A DNA stretch of 52,612 nt. Source: CAZITB01 sp964542055 (GTDB lineage Bacteria > Planctomycetota > Phycisphaerae > Sedimentisphaerales > CAMDDF01). The DNA is taken from NCBI GenBank assembly GCA_964542055.1, contig CAZITB010000004.1, positions 1 through 52,612 on the forward strand. The letters are read 5' to 3'. Below are positions 42,893 through 51,157 of this stretch, in pieces. The stretch's first letter is position 1, and each line of letters begins with the position of its first letter. The notes beneath the pieces were generated by a model, which saw nothing but the letters and a program-made list of their open reading frames with translations, did no database searches and was not told where the DNA came from. The position numbers were made by a program, and so were the translations under genes.

Positions 42893-44154
42893 TTTATTAT
42901 AGTAAAGGCGGTCCAAACGAAAATCTAAATGGCGACGATCTAAAGTCCGGCTTGTATGCGGCTCTTGACAAGATCGGCCCAAGCCAGAAAGTGCTGGCTT
43001 TACCGCCTGATACAACCCGCATCCACTCCAAGGCAGGGCCAATCACAAATTTCGCATGGCAATATTTCGGCGACAAACTCACTGACATCATGCCGGCTCT
43101 GGGAACCCATTTCCCAATGACCCAGTCCCAAATCCAGCACATGTTCGGCGATATTCCAATCGATCTTTTCCGTGTCCACAAGTGGCGTGATGATTTGCAA
43201 ACGCTGGGTACCGTACCTTCCGATTTCATAAAAGAAATAAGCGAAGGTAAACTCGATTTCGACTGGCCCGCACAGGTTAATAAACTTCTTGTTGACGGCG
43301 GACATGACCTGATCCTTTCCATCGGTCAGGTAGTCCCGCATGAAGTTGTCGGAATGGCAAACTACAACAAAAACATATTCGTAGGCACCGGCGGTGCCGA
43401 AGGCATAAACAAAAGCCATTACCTCGGCGCGGTTTATGGAATGGAACGTATGATGGGTCGAGCCGACACCCCCGTCCGTAAAGTCCTCAACTACGCATCC
43501 GAAAATTTTGCCAAAGATATGCCGGTAGTTTACGTTCTGACAGTGGTCCAGGCCGCCCAGCAAGGCCAGATCGTCCGAGGCCTCTTCGTAGGCGATGATA
43601 TCGAATGTTTCAACCAGGCAGCCGAACTCTCTTTAAAAGTCAATTTCCAAATACTCGATAAGCCCCTGAAAAAATGCGTGGTATATCTCGACCCCGAAGA
43701 ATTCGCCAGTACATGGCTTGGTAACAAATCAATTTACAGAACCCGCATGGCTATGGCAGATGATGGAGAACTTATCGTTGTCGGTCCCGGCGTCCGGGAA
43801 TTCGGCGAAGACAAGGAAATCGACCGTCTAATAAGGAAGTATGGATATGTGGGGACTGAGCGGATTTTGGAACTGGTCGAGGAGAATGAGGATTTGAGGA
43901 ATAATTTGAGTGCGGCGGCACATTTGATACATGGTTCATCCGAAGGCCGGTTCAAGATAACTTATTGTCCCGGCAAATTGTCCAAAGAAGAAATTAAATC
44001 GGTCAATTACAACTTCGGCGAACTTGAAGAAATGATGAAAATCTACAATCCCCAAAAGCTCAAAAACGGATTTAACGAAGTCAACGGTGAACAAATTTAC
44101 TTCATCTCCAATCCGGCACTTGGCCTTTGGGCTAGTAAAGAGAGATTTGAGTAA
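42889..44154 (+). CDS. LarA-family nickel-pincer racemase/epimerase (proposed gluconate/mannonate 2-epimerase)
   Basis: 421 residues of the lactate-racemase (DUF2088) superfamily. The ATG at 42889 is used because it overlaps the upstream stop. Residues matching Lactobacillus LarA are at the right spacing: Asp41 and Arg44 (PDTTR; LarA D72/R75), His74 (GTHFP; LarA H108), and His151, Lys161, His177, spaced 10 and 16 like LarA H174, K184 (binds the pincer cofactor) and H200. The family racemises or epimerises 2-hydroxy acids, and one branch is a D-gluconate 2-epimerase, whose product is D-mannonate. Between a mannonate-forming SDR and a Gnd gene, that reaction would link mannonate to gluconate. 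The substrate is inferred. The cofactor genes larB/C/E are not in the window. Confidence 0.83.
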   Translation: MIYYSKGGPNENLNGDDLKSGLYAALDKIGPSQKVLALPPDTTRIHSKAGPITNFAWQYFGDKLTDIMPALGTHFPMTQSQIQHMFGDIPIDLFRVHKWRDDLQTLGTVPSDFIKEISEGKLDFDWPAQVNKLLVDGGHDLILSIGQVVPHEVVGMANYNKNIFVGTGGAEGINKSHYLGAVYGMERMMGRADTPVRKVLNYASENFAKDMPVVYVLTVVQAAQQGQIVRGLFVGDDIECFNQAAELSLKVNFQILDKPLKKCVVYLDPEEFASTWLGNKSIYRTRMAMADDGELIVVGPGVREFGEDKEIDRLIRKYGYVGTERILELVEENEDLRNNLSAAAHLIHGSSEGRFKITYCPGKLSKEEIKSVNYNFGELEEMMKIYNPQKLKNGFNEVNGEQIYFISNPALGLWASKERFE

Positions 44155-44178
44155 AATTAATTTAATACGGAGCGAAAA

Positions 44179-45249
44179 ATGAGTGAAAAAAATAAAAAAT
44201 ATTCTTTGCTGGTTGCGACAAGTATGGGTATCAGGCTGACCCCTGTTAATTCACAACCTTTTTACTGCAGTGATATGTTTAAGATGCAGGCGACCAGTGC
44301 CGAAAGCAATGTTGCGAGCGTTTCATCTTATCTTGGAATGGGAGTAAAAGTTTTGACGGCGTTTGTCAAAGACAGTCCTGTTTCTCATTTTATAAAGGAT
44401 AACCTTAAGAGCCGGCGAATGGATTTTGAGGGGCCCGAGTTTGACCAGGGGGGGCCGTGGGGCTATCGACATCAGATAAATATGGCTGACAGCGGATGGG
44501 GCAGTCGCGGTCCGAGGGTTCATAACGACAGGGCAGGCGAGGTAGCAAGAGAACTTAGTGTGGAGGATTTTGACCTTGAGCGTATATTCGGCGAAGAGGG
44601 TGTCAGGATAGTTCATTTGTCGGGGCTTATTGCGGCGCTGTCGCCCAAGACGAGCAAGTTTTGCCTTGATATTGCAAGGGTTGCCAAGGAACACGGGTCG
44701 ATGATCTCATTTGACCTAAATCACAGGGCAAGTTTCTGGAAAGGCAGAGAAAAGGAACTTTCTGAGGCATTCGCTGAGATCGCTTCAAGAAGTGATATAT
44801 TAATAGGTAATGAAGAAGATTTCCAGTTGTGTCTTGGCATAAAGGGCCCGGAATCGGGCGGTCAGGGGCTCGATGAAAAAATTGAAAGCTTTAAAGAAAT
44901 GATCGGCAGGGTGCAAAAGGCGTATCCGAATACAACTTATTTCGGGACGACTCTTCGTGAGGTTGTTTCCGCGAATGCTCATAAATGGGGCGCGATTGTA
45001 ACCGACAGCAAGGAATGGGAAATTATCAAACCGCGTGAGATAGGCGTTCTTGACCGTATCGGCGGCGGAGATGGATTTGTTGGCGGTTTGCTTTATGGAA
45101 TATTAAATGGATGGGACGTGAAAAAATGTGCGAGGTTCGGCTGGGCCAGCGGAGCGCTGGCAACGACGATGCTCACTGATTATTCACAGCCTGCCGACCA
45201 GGAGCAGGTGTGGAGCATATGGGAAGGTAATGCGAGAGTTAAGCGGTAA
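44179..45249 (+). CDS. PfkB-family sugar-acid kinase (KDG kinase-like; proposed gluconate kinase)
   Basis: ATP-dependent kinase, 356 residues. The ribokinase/PfkB hallmarks are SAESNVASVSSYLGMG near the start, ISFDLNHRASFWKGRE (176-191), which is typical of KDG kinases, and the anion-hole loop DRIGGGDGFVGG with catalytic Asp298. By homology it would be called 2-keto-3-deoxygluconate kinase. However, no KDG-forming or KDPG-splitting gene is present, while 6-phosphogluconate dehydrogenase follows 58 bp downstream. I therefore propose gluconate as the substrate. GGAG ribosome binding site. The coding strand is notably G/T-rich compared with neighbouring uxaC. Confidence 0.85.
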   Translation: MSEKNKKYSLLVATSMGIRLTPVNSQPFYCSDMFKMQATSAESNVASVSSYLGMGVKVLTAFVKDSPVSHFIKDNLKSRRMDFEGPEFDQGGPWGYRHQINMADSGWGSRGPRVHNDRAGEVARELSVEDFDLERIFGEEGVRIVHLSGLIAALSPKTSKFCLDIARVAKEHGSMISFDLNHRASFWKGREKELSEAFAEIASRSDILIGNEEDFQLCLGIKGPESGGQGLDEKIESFKEMIGRVQKAYPNTTYFGTTLREVVSANAHKWGAIVTDSKEWEIIKPREIGVLDRIGGGDGFVGGLLYGILNGWDVKKCARFGWASGALATTMLTDYSQPADQEQVWSIWEGNARVKR

Positions 45250-45307
45250 TGTTATTGCTTTGAGTGAATAAATTAGAAAAATAAATTTAAAGATACGGAG
45301 AATAAAA

Positions 45308-46762
45308 ATGACTAAGAAAGCGGATATTGCAGTTGTGGGTTTGGCGGTAATGGGCGAAAACCTCATTTTGAATATGGAAAGCAAAGGCTTCACAGTCGCT
45401 TGCTATAATAGGACGGTTTCTAAGGTTGATGATTTTATCAATGGCAGGGCAAAAGGCAAAAACATCATCGGCTGCCATTCGGTAGAGGAGCTTTGTGATA
45501 ATCTGGCGTCGCCGAGAAAAGTAATGGTAATGGTCAAGGCCGGTAGTCCCGTTGATAAGTTTATTGACCAGATACTCCCCCATCTTGATGACGGTGATAT
45601 CATTATCGACGGCGGCAACAGCCACTTCCCCGATACGATCCGAAGAACCGAATACGTCGAAAGCAAAGGTAAACTTTACATCGGAACCGGTGTCTCAGGC
45701 GGCGAAGAAGGCGCCCTCAAAGGCCCATCGATCATGCCAGGCGGCTCACCCAAAGCATGGGAAAGCGTCAAGCCGATATTCCAGAAAATCTCTGCACAAA
45801 CCGAATCAGGCGAACCATGCTGCGAATGGGTAGGCGAAAACGGAGCAGGCCATTTCGTCAAAATGGTCCACAACGGAATCGAATATGGCGATATGCAGAT
45901 GATCTGCGAAACTTACCAGATGATGAAATACGGTCTGGGCATGTCAAACCAGGAAATGCACGATGTATTCGCCGAGTGGAACAAAGGCGAACTGGATTCT
46001 TACCTGATAGAGATCACCCGCGACATACTCGGCTACAAAGACGAAAACGGCGATTATGTCCTCGACCAGATACTCGATACCGCTGGCCAGAAGGGCACAG
46101 GTAAATGGACCGCAATCGCAGCTCTCGATCTCGGCCAGCCATTGACCCTAATCGGCGAAGCAGTTTTTGCAAGATGCCTGTCCGCACTTAAAGATGAACG
46201 CGTCGAAGCGTCAAAACTTCTAAAAGGGCCAAAAGAAAAATTCGACGGCGACAAAGATCAGATGATCGAAGATCTAAAACACGCTCTCTATGCTTCAAAA
46301 ATCATCTCGTACGCACAAGGTTATCAGCTGATGCGTGCAGCAGCCGAGGAATATAAATGGAATCTCAACTACGGCGGTATTGCACTAATGTGGCGGGGCG
46401 GCTGCATCATCCGTTCGGTCTTTTTGGGCAAGATCAAGGAAGCATTCGACAAGAACCCCGACCTGGTCAACCTGCTGCTTGCACCGTTCTTTAAAGATGC
46501 AATTGATGCTGCTCAGCCTTCATGGCGCAGAGTTATAACTTCAGCAGTTAACATGGGAATCGCAACTCCTGCTTTGAGTACTGCTCTGGCATTTTATGAT
46601 GGCTACAGGCAAGACCGTCTCCCTGCCAACCTGCTCCAGGCTCAGCGTGACTACTTCGGCGCACACACTTATGAACGCGTGGATAAACCAAGAGGCGAAT
46701 TCTTCCACACCAACTGGACCGGAAGAGGCGGATCAACAGCAGCTTCAACTTATAGCGTATAA
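45308..46762 (+). CDS. gnd: 6-phosphogluconate dehydrogenase, decarboxylating
   Basis: Oxidises 6-phosphogluconate to ribulose-5-phosphate and CO2. The full-length 484-residue enzyme has GLAVMGENLILNMESKGF and NRT (NADP preference by pattern) at 10-36, IIDGGNSHFPDT, GTGVSGGEEGALKGPSIMPGG (near 123-143), HFVKMVHNGIEYGDMQ, and the C-terminal YDGYRQDRLPANLLQAQRDYFGAH. The C-terminal tail is complete (WTGRGG). It lies 58 bp after the kinase and 17 bp before uxaC. The first ~250 bp of the gene is G/T-rich, the rest C/A-rich, a visible switch near 45560. Confidence 0.97.
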   Translation: MTKKADIAVVGLAVMGENLILNMESKGFTVACYNRTVSKVDDFINGRAKGKNIIGCHSVEELCDNLASPRKVMVMVKAGSPVDKFIDQILPHLDDGDIIIDGGNSHFPDTIRRTEYVESKGKLYIGTGVSGGEEGALKGPSIMPGGSPKAWESVKPIFQKISAQTESGEPCCEWVGENGAGHFVKMVHNGIEYGDMQMICETYQMMKYGLGMSNQEMHDVFAEWNKGELDSYLIEITRDILGYKDENGDYVLDQILDTAGQKGTGKWTAIAALDLGQPLTLIGEAVFARCLSALKDERVEASKLLKGPKEKFDGDKDQMIEDLKHALYASKIISYAQGYQLMRAAAEEYKWNLNYGGIALMWRGGCIIRSVFLGKIKEAFDKNPDLVNLLLAPFFKDAIDAAQPSWRRVITSAVNMGIATPALSTALAFYDGYRQDRLPANLLQAQRDYFGAHTYERVDKPRGEFFHTNWTGRGGSTAASTYSV

Positions 46763-46779
46763 TTGGAACTGAGCTCACT

Positions 46780-48180
46780 ATGAAAACATTTGTTACGGAA
46801 AATTTTCTACTGAATAACGAAACGGCACGACGGTTATACCATAACCACGCCGCTAATATGGGCATTTATGATTACCATTGCCATATACCGCCGAGCCAGA
46901 TCGCCCAGGATATCAACTTTCAGAATATGACCCAGATCTGGCTCTATGGCGACCATTACAAATGGCGTGCAATGCGGACTAACGGCGTTGATGAAAAGTA
47001 CTGCACCGGCGACGCAACCGATTGGGAAAAATTCGAAAAGTGGGCTCAGACCGTACCTCATTGCCTCCGCAATCCGCTGTACCATTGGACGCATTTGGAG
47101 TTACTAAAACCGTTCGGCATCGATGAAATACTGAACCCAGAAAGTGCAGCCAAGATTTATGAGGCATGCAGCGAAATGCTCGAAACTAAAGATTTCTCCT
47201 GCAGAAATCTCATTCGCAAAGCCAATGTGAAAGTGATCTGTACAACTGATGACCCCACCGATGATCTTAAAGACCATCAAAAAATTCGTGACGATGGATT
47301 TGAAGTAAAGGTTCGTCCCACTTTCAGGCCAGACAAATCAATGGCAGTTGAAAATGTCAAGGATTTCAATAGCTGGGTAGATAAACTCGCCCAAGCCAGC
47401 GATACCGAAATCAACAATTTTGAAACTTTCATCGAAGCAATCGCCAAACGTCATAAATTTTTCCATGAAAACGGCTGCCGCATTTCCGACCACGGCCTGG
47501 AAACCGCCTACGCTGAAGATTATACCATGGCCGAGATCAGGCAAATGTTCGATTCAATCCGGTCAGGCCAGCAGTTGTCAAAAGATGAGCAGTTGAAATT
47601 TAAATCCGCTATGCTCATTGAACTTGGCGTCATGGATCACAATGCAGGCTGGGTTCAGCAGTACCATCTCGGTGCACTTAGAAATAACAATACCCGATTG
47701 TTCAATCAATTAGGCCCCGATACCGGTTTCGATTCAATCGGCGATTTCGAAACAGCAAAACCGCTGTCAAAAATGCTTGACCGGCTTGACAGCCAAGACA
47801 AACTTGCCAAGACGATCCTATACAATCTAAACCCACGGGATAACGAAGTGATGGCAACTATGATCGGCAATTTCCAGGATGGCTCGATCCCCGGCAAAAT
47901 GCAGTACGGCAGCGGCTGGTGGTTCCTCGACCAGAAAGACGGTATGGAAAAACAGCTAAACGCGCTTTCTAACCTCGGTTTGCTCAGCAGGTTTGTAGGC
48001 ATGCTCACCGATTCGCGAAGTTTCCTTTCTTATTCAAGGCACGAATATTTCCGACGCATCCTTTGCAATATGATCGGCTGTGAGGTCGAAAACGGGCAGC
48101 TTCCAAAAGACATGAAACTGCTCGGCGAAATGGTCGAAAATATCTGCTACAACAACGCCGCAAACTATTTTGGCATTTAA
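46780..48180 (+). CDS. uxaC: Glucuronate isomerase
   Basis: Interconverts D-glucuronate and D-fructuronate (also galacturonate and tagaturonate). The 466-residue amidohydrolase-fold enzyme has the metal motif DYHCHIPP with His33 and His35, LYGDHYKWRAMRTNGV near 53-68, VICTTDDPTDDLKDH near 147, HDWMTYPAG-like segments absent, NENGCRISDHGL near 230, MDHNAGWVQQYHLGALRNNNTR near 288, and FVGMLTDSRSFLSYSRHEYFRRIL near the end. This is typical UxaC length and motif order. It closes the operon that starts at 41922. Confidence 0.97.
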   Translation: MKTFVTENFLLNNETARRLYHNHAANMGIYDYHCHIPPSQIAQDINFQNMTQIWLYGDHYKWRAMRTNGVDEKYCTGDATDWEKFEKWAQTVPHCLRNPLYHWTHLELLKPFGIDEILNPESAAKIYEACSEMLETKDFSCRNLIRKANVKVICTTDDPTDDLKDHQKIRDDGFEVKVRPTFRPDKSMAVENVKDFNSWVDKLAQASDTEINNFETFIEAIAKRHKFFHENGCRISDHGLETAYAEDYTMAEIRQMFDSIRSGQQLSKDEQLKFKSAMLIELGVMDHNAGWVQQYHLGALRNNNTRLFNQLGPDTGFDSIGDFETAKPLSKMLDRLDSQDKLAKTILYNLNPRDNEVMATMIGNFQDGSIPGKMQYGSGWWFLDQKDGMEKQLNALSNLGLLSRFVGMLTDSRSFLSYSRHEYFRRILCNMIGCEVENGQLPKDMKLLGEMVENICYNNAANYFGI

Positions 48181-48266
48181 ACTTTTTTAACGTTTTTTTT
48201 TCGGCGAATCGAATGTGGGTCGCTCTTTGAACGATCCCTACATGGGTGAATACTGTTTGTTAAATT

Positions 48267-48330
48267 CCTATCACATCGCTTCCGCGATTGAGCTTTTCGG
48301 GTCGCTTGCGCTCTGCGATATTGGGATTGA
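48267..48330. repeat. REP-like repeat (related to 364-460)
   Basis: CCTATCACATCGCTTCCGCG (48267-48286), then ATTGAGCTTTT, matches the first subcopy at 364-395 with few changes. The central ATCGC-TTCC-GCGAT stem is kept while the loop differs. It sits in the gap between uxaC and the convergent importer gene, a typical place for REP-type sequences. Confidence 0.5.
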
Positions 48331-48334
48331 TTTT

Positions 48335-49423
48335 TTATTTTTGGAAGAGGGAGGATTTTGGGATATCGAGTGTTATTGTGACCGGTTGGTCTTTTTGGTA
48401 GTCGGTATCCTGGGAAAGGGCGGTTATTGTTGTGTGGCCATCGAGTCTTAAGTGGATGATGTTTTCTCTGCCAAGCGGTTCGACCGAGAGGATGCGGGCG
48501 TTGGCGTGAGCGGTATCTTTGTCTATATGGACGTATTCTGGTCTTATGCCGAAGATGAAATGTGAAGAGCCGAATTTTTTGAAGTCACGAATTTTTTGCG
48601 GGGGTATTTCGAATCTTTGCTGGCCAAGTATCATGTATAAGTTTCCATCCTGTTGGATCGTTGAAGATGGGATTAGGTTCATGGGCGGTGAGCCGATGAA
48701 CTCGGCAACGAAAATGCTTGCGGGGTTGTCGTATAGATCAGCGGCAGAGCCGATCTGTTCGATTTTTGACTTGTTCATTACCGCGATACGGTCGCCAAGT
48801 GCCATGGCTTCGCTTTGGTCGTGGGTGACGTAAACGGTTGTAACTCCGAATCGCTGCTGGAGGTCTTTCAGTTCGGCTCGCATGGCGATTCTCAGGCGGG
48901 CATCGAGGTTTGAGAGTGGTTCATCAAGTAGGAAAAGGTTTGGTTGGCGGACGATGGCGCGGGCGATGGCTACTCTTTGTCGCTGGCCGCCGCTTAGTTC
49001 GGCGGGACGGGCTTTTAGCAGTTCGGTAATTTCGAGGGTGGCGGCAGCTTTTTCGACGGCGGGTTTAATTGTTGATTTTTTTTCGTGTGATACTCTCAAG
49101 GGGAAAGCGATGTTTTCAAAGACGGTCAGGTGGGGGTAAAGGGCGTAGCTTTGGAAGACGAAAGCGACGTTTCTTTGTTTTGGGGATAGGCATATATTTC
49201 GCCTTGCGTCGGCGATTAGCTGGTCGTCGAAAAGCATTTTACCGGAGGATGGTTCTTCAAGGCCTGCGAGGATGTTCAGGAAAGTGCTTTTTCCGCAGCC
49301 GCTGGGGCCTAGCAGGACGAAGAATTCTCCGTTGGCGATTTCTACGCTGACATTGTCCAGGGCGGTTATCGAACCTCTTAAAGATGTGAAACGTTTTGCG
49401 ATATTTTGAACTATTAATTTCAT
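48335..49423 (-). CDS. ABC sugar transporter ATP-binding subunit (MsmX/UgpC-like)
   Basis: ATPase subunit of the importer, 362 residues. Walker A GPSGCGKST (39-47), Q-loop FVFQSYALYP, signature LSGGQRQRVAIARA near 135-148, Walker B FLLDEPLSNLD near 158, H-loop YVTHDQSEAMALGD. A C-terminal TOBE/OB regulatory domain (about 235-362; FGIRPEYVHID) marks the CUT1 carbohydrate subfamily. AAGGA ribosome binding site. The permease genes are immediately upstream (4-bp gap). It probably powers uronide or sugar-acid import for the convergent operon. Confidence 0.95.
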   Translation of the reverse strand: MKLIVQNIAKRFTSLRGSITALDNVSVEIANGEFFVLLGPSGCGKSTFLNILAGLEEPSSGKMLFDDQLIADARRNICLSPKQRNVAFVFQSYALYPHLTVFENIAFPLRVSHEKKSTIKPAVEKAAATLEITELLKARPAELSGGQRQRVAIARAIVRQPNLFLLDEPLSNLDARLRIAMRAELKDLQQRFGVTTVYVTHDQSEAMALGDRIAVMNKSKIEQIGSAADLYDNPASIFVAEFIGSPPMNLIPSSTIQQDGNLYMILGQQRFEIPPQKIRDFKKFGSSHFIFGIRPEYVHIDKDTAHANARILSVEPLGRENIIHLRLDGHTTITALSQDTDYQKDQPVTITLDIPKSSLFQK

Positions 49424-49427
49424 GGTG

Positions 49428-50258
49428 TTATCCTTTTACAGCTCCTGCGGTGAGTCCGCCGATTATCTTTTTCTGGAATATCAAAGCGAGCACTACGATT
49501 GGGAAAGTTGTCGTTACTGATGCTGCCATGATGGTTCCCCATGGTACCTGGCCGTGGAGGCCCTGAAAGAGGGCGATGCCGACAGGTATTGTGCGGGCGT
49601 GGTAGTCGGTGGTGAGCATGAGGGCGAACATGAATTCGTTGAATGCGAAGATGAACGAGAGCAGGAATACGCTTAGTATGCCCGGTGCGGCGACGGGCAG
49701 GATTATTTTGATGAGTATTTGCCAGTATGAGCAGCCGTCAACTCGGCCGGCTTTGTCGAGGTCTTTGGGGATCTGGGCGAAGTAGCTGACGAGTATCCAG
49801 AGGGAGAGGGGCAGTATCCATGCGATGTATGGAAAGACCAGTGCTGGGTAGGTGTTTATCAGGCCCAGGCGAGCCATGAATTTGAAGAGGTAGCCGATGA
49901 GGCCGATCTGGGGGAACATCGAGACGGCGAGTGCGAAGTAGAGCAGATGCATTTTGCCGGGGAATTTCAGGCGGGTGATGGCGTAGGATGCCAGTGATGC
50001 CATTATAACGCAGAAGAGGGCGCTTAGGAATGAGACGATAAAGCTGTTTCGGAAGTACGCGAAAAAATGGAGTGACTGGTCGGTGAAGATTCGCTGGAAG
50101 TTTTGGAGAGTGAAGCTGAAGGAGACCTGCTCGGAGAGGAAGTCGGCGTTGGTGGAGAGGCTGACGGCGGCCATGTAAATGAATGGGAACAGGCAGAATG
50201 CCAGGCACAGGAGCATGCCGGTATATGTAAGTATTTTTTTTATCGTTTGTTCATTCAT
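49428..50258 (-). CDS. ABC sugar transporter permease (MalG-like)
   Basis: 276-residue inner-membrane permease with six helices; the first is ILTYTGMLLCLAFCLFPFIYMAAVSL. The EAA loop that contacts the ATPase is in PKDLDKAGRVDGCSYWQILIKIILPVAAPG (about 170-199, D-G-C in place of D-G-A). The start overlaps the stop of the first permease as ATGA (50255-50258), so they are translated as a coupled pair. It belongs to the CUT1 family (di- and oligosaccharides, also sugar acids). Confidence 0.93.
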   Translation of the reverse strand: MNEQTIKKILTYTGMLLCLAFCLFPFIYMAAVSLSTNADFLSEQVSFSFTLQNFQRIFTDQSLHFFAYFRNSFIVSFLSALFCVIMASLASYAITRLKFPGKMHLLYFALAVSMFPQIGLIGYLFKFMARLGLINTYPALVFPYIAWILPLSLWILVSYFAQIPKDLDKAGRVDGCSYWQILIKIILPVAAPGILSVFLLSFIFAFNEFMFALMLTTDYHARTIPVGIALFQGLHGQVPWGTIMAASVTTTFPIVVLALIFQKKIIGGLTAGAVKG

Positions 50259-51157
50259 GATATTGTTTTCTGGAAGCGTCCGAATTTAACGTATAAAATT
50301 GCGAGCAGGGCGGCGATCAGGAATACCAGGATGGAGATTGCGGAGCCGTAGCCGAAGTCGCCGCTGACGTAATATTTGTAGGCGTAATATGAGACGGATG
50401 AGGTTGCGCCGCCGGGGCCGCCGCTGGTTAAAACGTAGATGAGGTCGAAGATGCGGAGGGCGTCGATGGTTCGAAATAATAGCGATACGATTATGACGGG
50501 TTTTAAGAGCGGGATGGTGATTTTGAAAAATGTCTGGATGAAATTTGCGCGGTCAACTTTGGCTTGTTGGAGTATCTCGCCGGGGATTGATTGGAGACCT
50601 GCGAGCATTATGATAGCGACAAATGGTGTTGTTTTCCATACGTCGGCGATAACTACGGCGGTAAAGGCGCCGGCGCCGGTGCCGAGCCAGTTTATAGGCT
50701 GATCTGAGATGCCGATGGATGCGAAGAGATAGTTTGCGAGGCCGTAGCTGTAGTTGTAGATGAGCTGCCATGTTTTGGCGGAGATTGCGGCGGGTATGGC
50801 CCATGGAATCAGGACGCATGCTCGGAGTAAAGCTCTTAGCGGGATATCGGAGTTCATGAGCATTGCGAAGAGGATGCCGAGTACGATTTCGATTGGGATC
50901 GAGATGAGGATGAAGAGCAGGGTGAATTTGAGGGACTGGCGGAAGCCGGGGTCTGCGAAGATGTATTGGTAGTTTTCGATGAAGATGAATTTGCGGGTGA
51001 GGAATGTTACGTCGCGGAAGAGGCTGTTTATGAATGTGCCGATTACCGGGACGAGTATGAACAGGAACAGGAACGCAATGAGAGGTAGAACGAATAGAGA
51101 TGCGCTTTTTAGTTCGTTTAATTTTATGGACGTTTTTTTTGTATTATTGGTTGCCAT
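50255..51157 (-). CDS. ABC sugar transporter permease (MalF/UgpA-like)
   Basis: Second permease, 300 residues, six helices. The EAA loop is in GEILQQAKVDRANFIQTFFKITIPLLKP (about 195-222). The ATG at 51157 is preferred over a TTG at 51178; it overlaps the binding-protein stop by 14 bp. Partner of the MalG-like protein. No long periplasmic loop is visible, unlike E. coli MalF. Confidence 0.92.
   Translation of the reverse strand: MATNNTKKTSIKLNELKSASLFVLPLIAFLFLFILVPVIGTFINSLFRDVTFLTRKFIFIENYQYIFADPGFRQSLKFTLLFILISIPIEIVLGILFAMLMNSDIPLRALLRACVLIPWAIPAAISAKTWQLIYNYSYGLANYLFASIGISDQPINWLGTGAGAFTAVVIADVWKTTPFVAIIMLAGLQSIPGEILQQAKVDRANFIQTFFKITIPLLKPVIIVSLLFRTIDALRIFDLIYVLTSGGPGGATSSVSYYAYKYYVSGDFGYGSAISILVFLIAALLAILYVKFGRFQKTIS

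Noticed and set aside
44179..45249. Firm naming of the PfkB kinase as kdgK
   Set aside because: The sequence resembles KDG kinases, but the operon lacks KDG-forming genes and contains gnd, so the substrate is left open.
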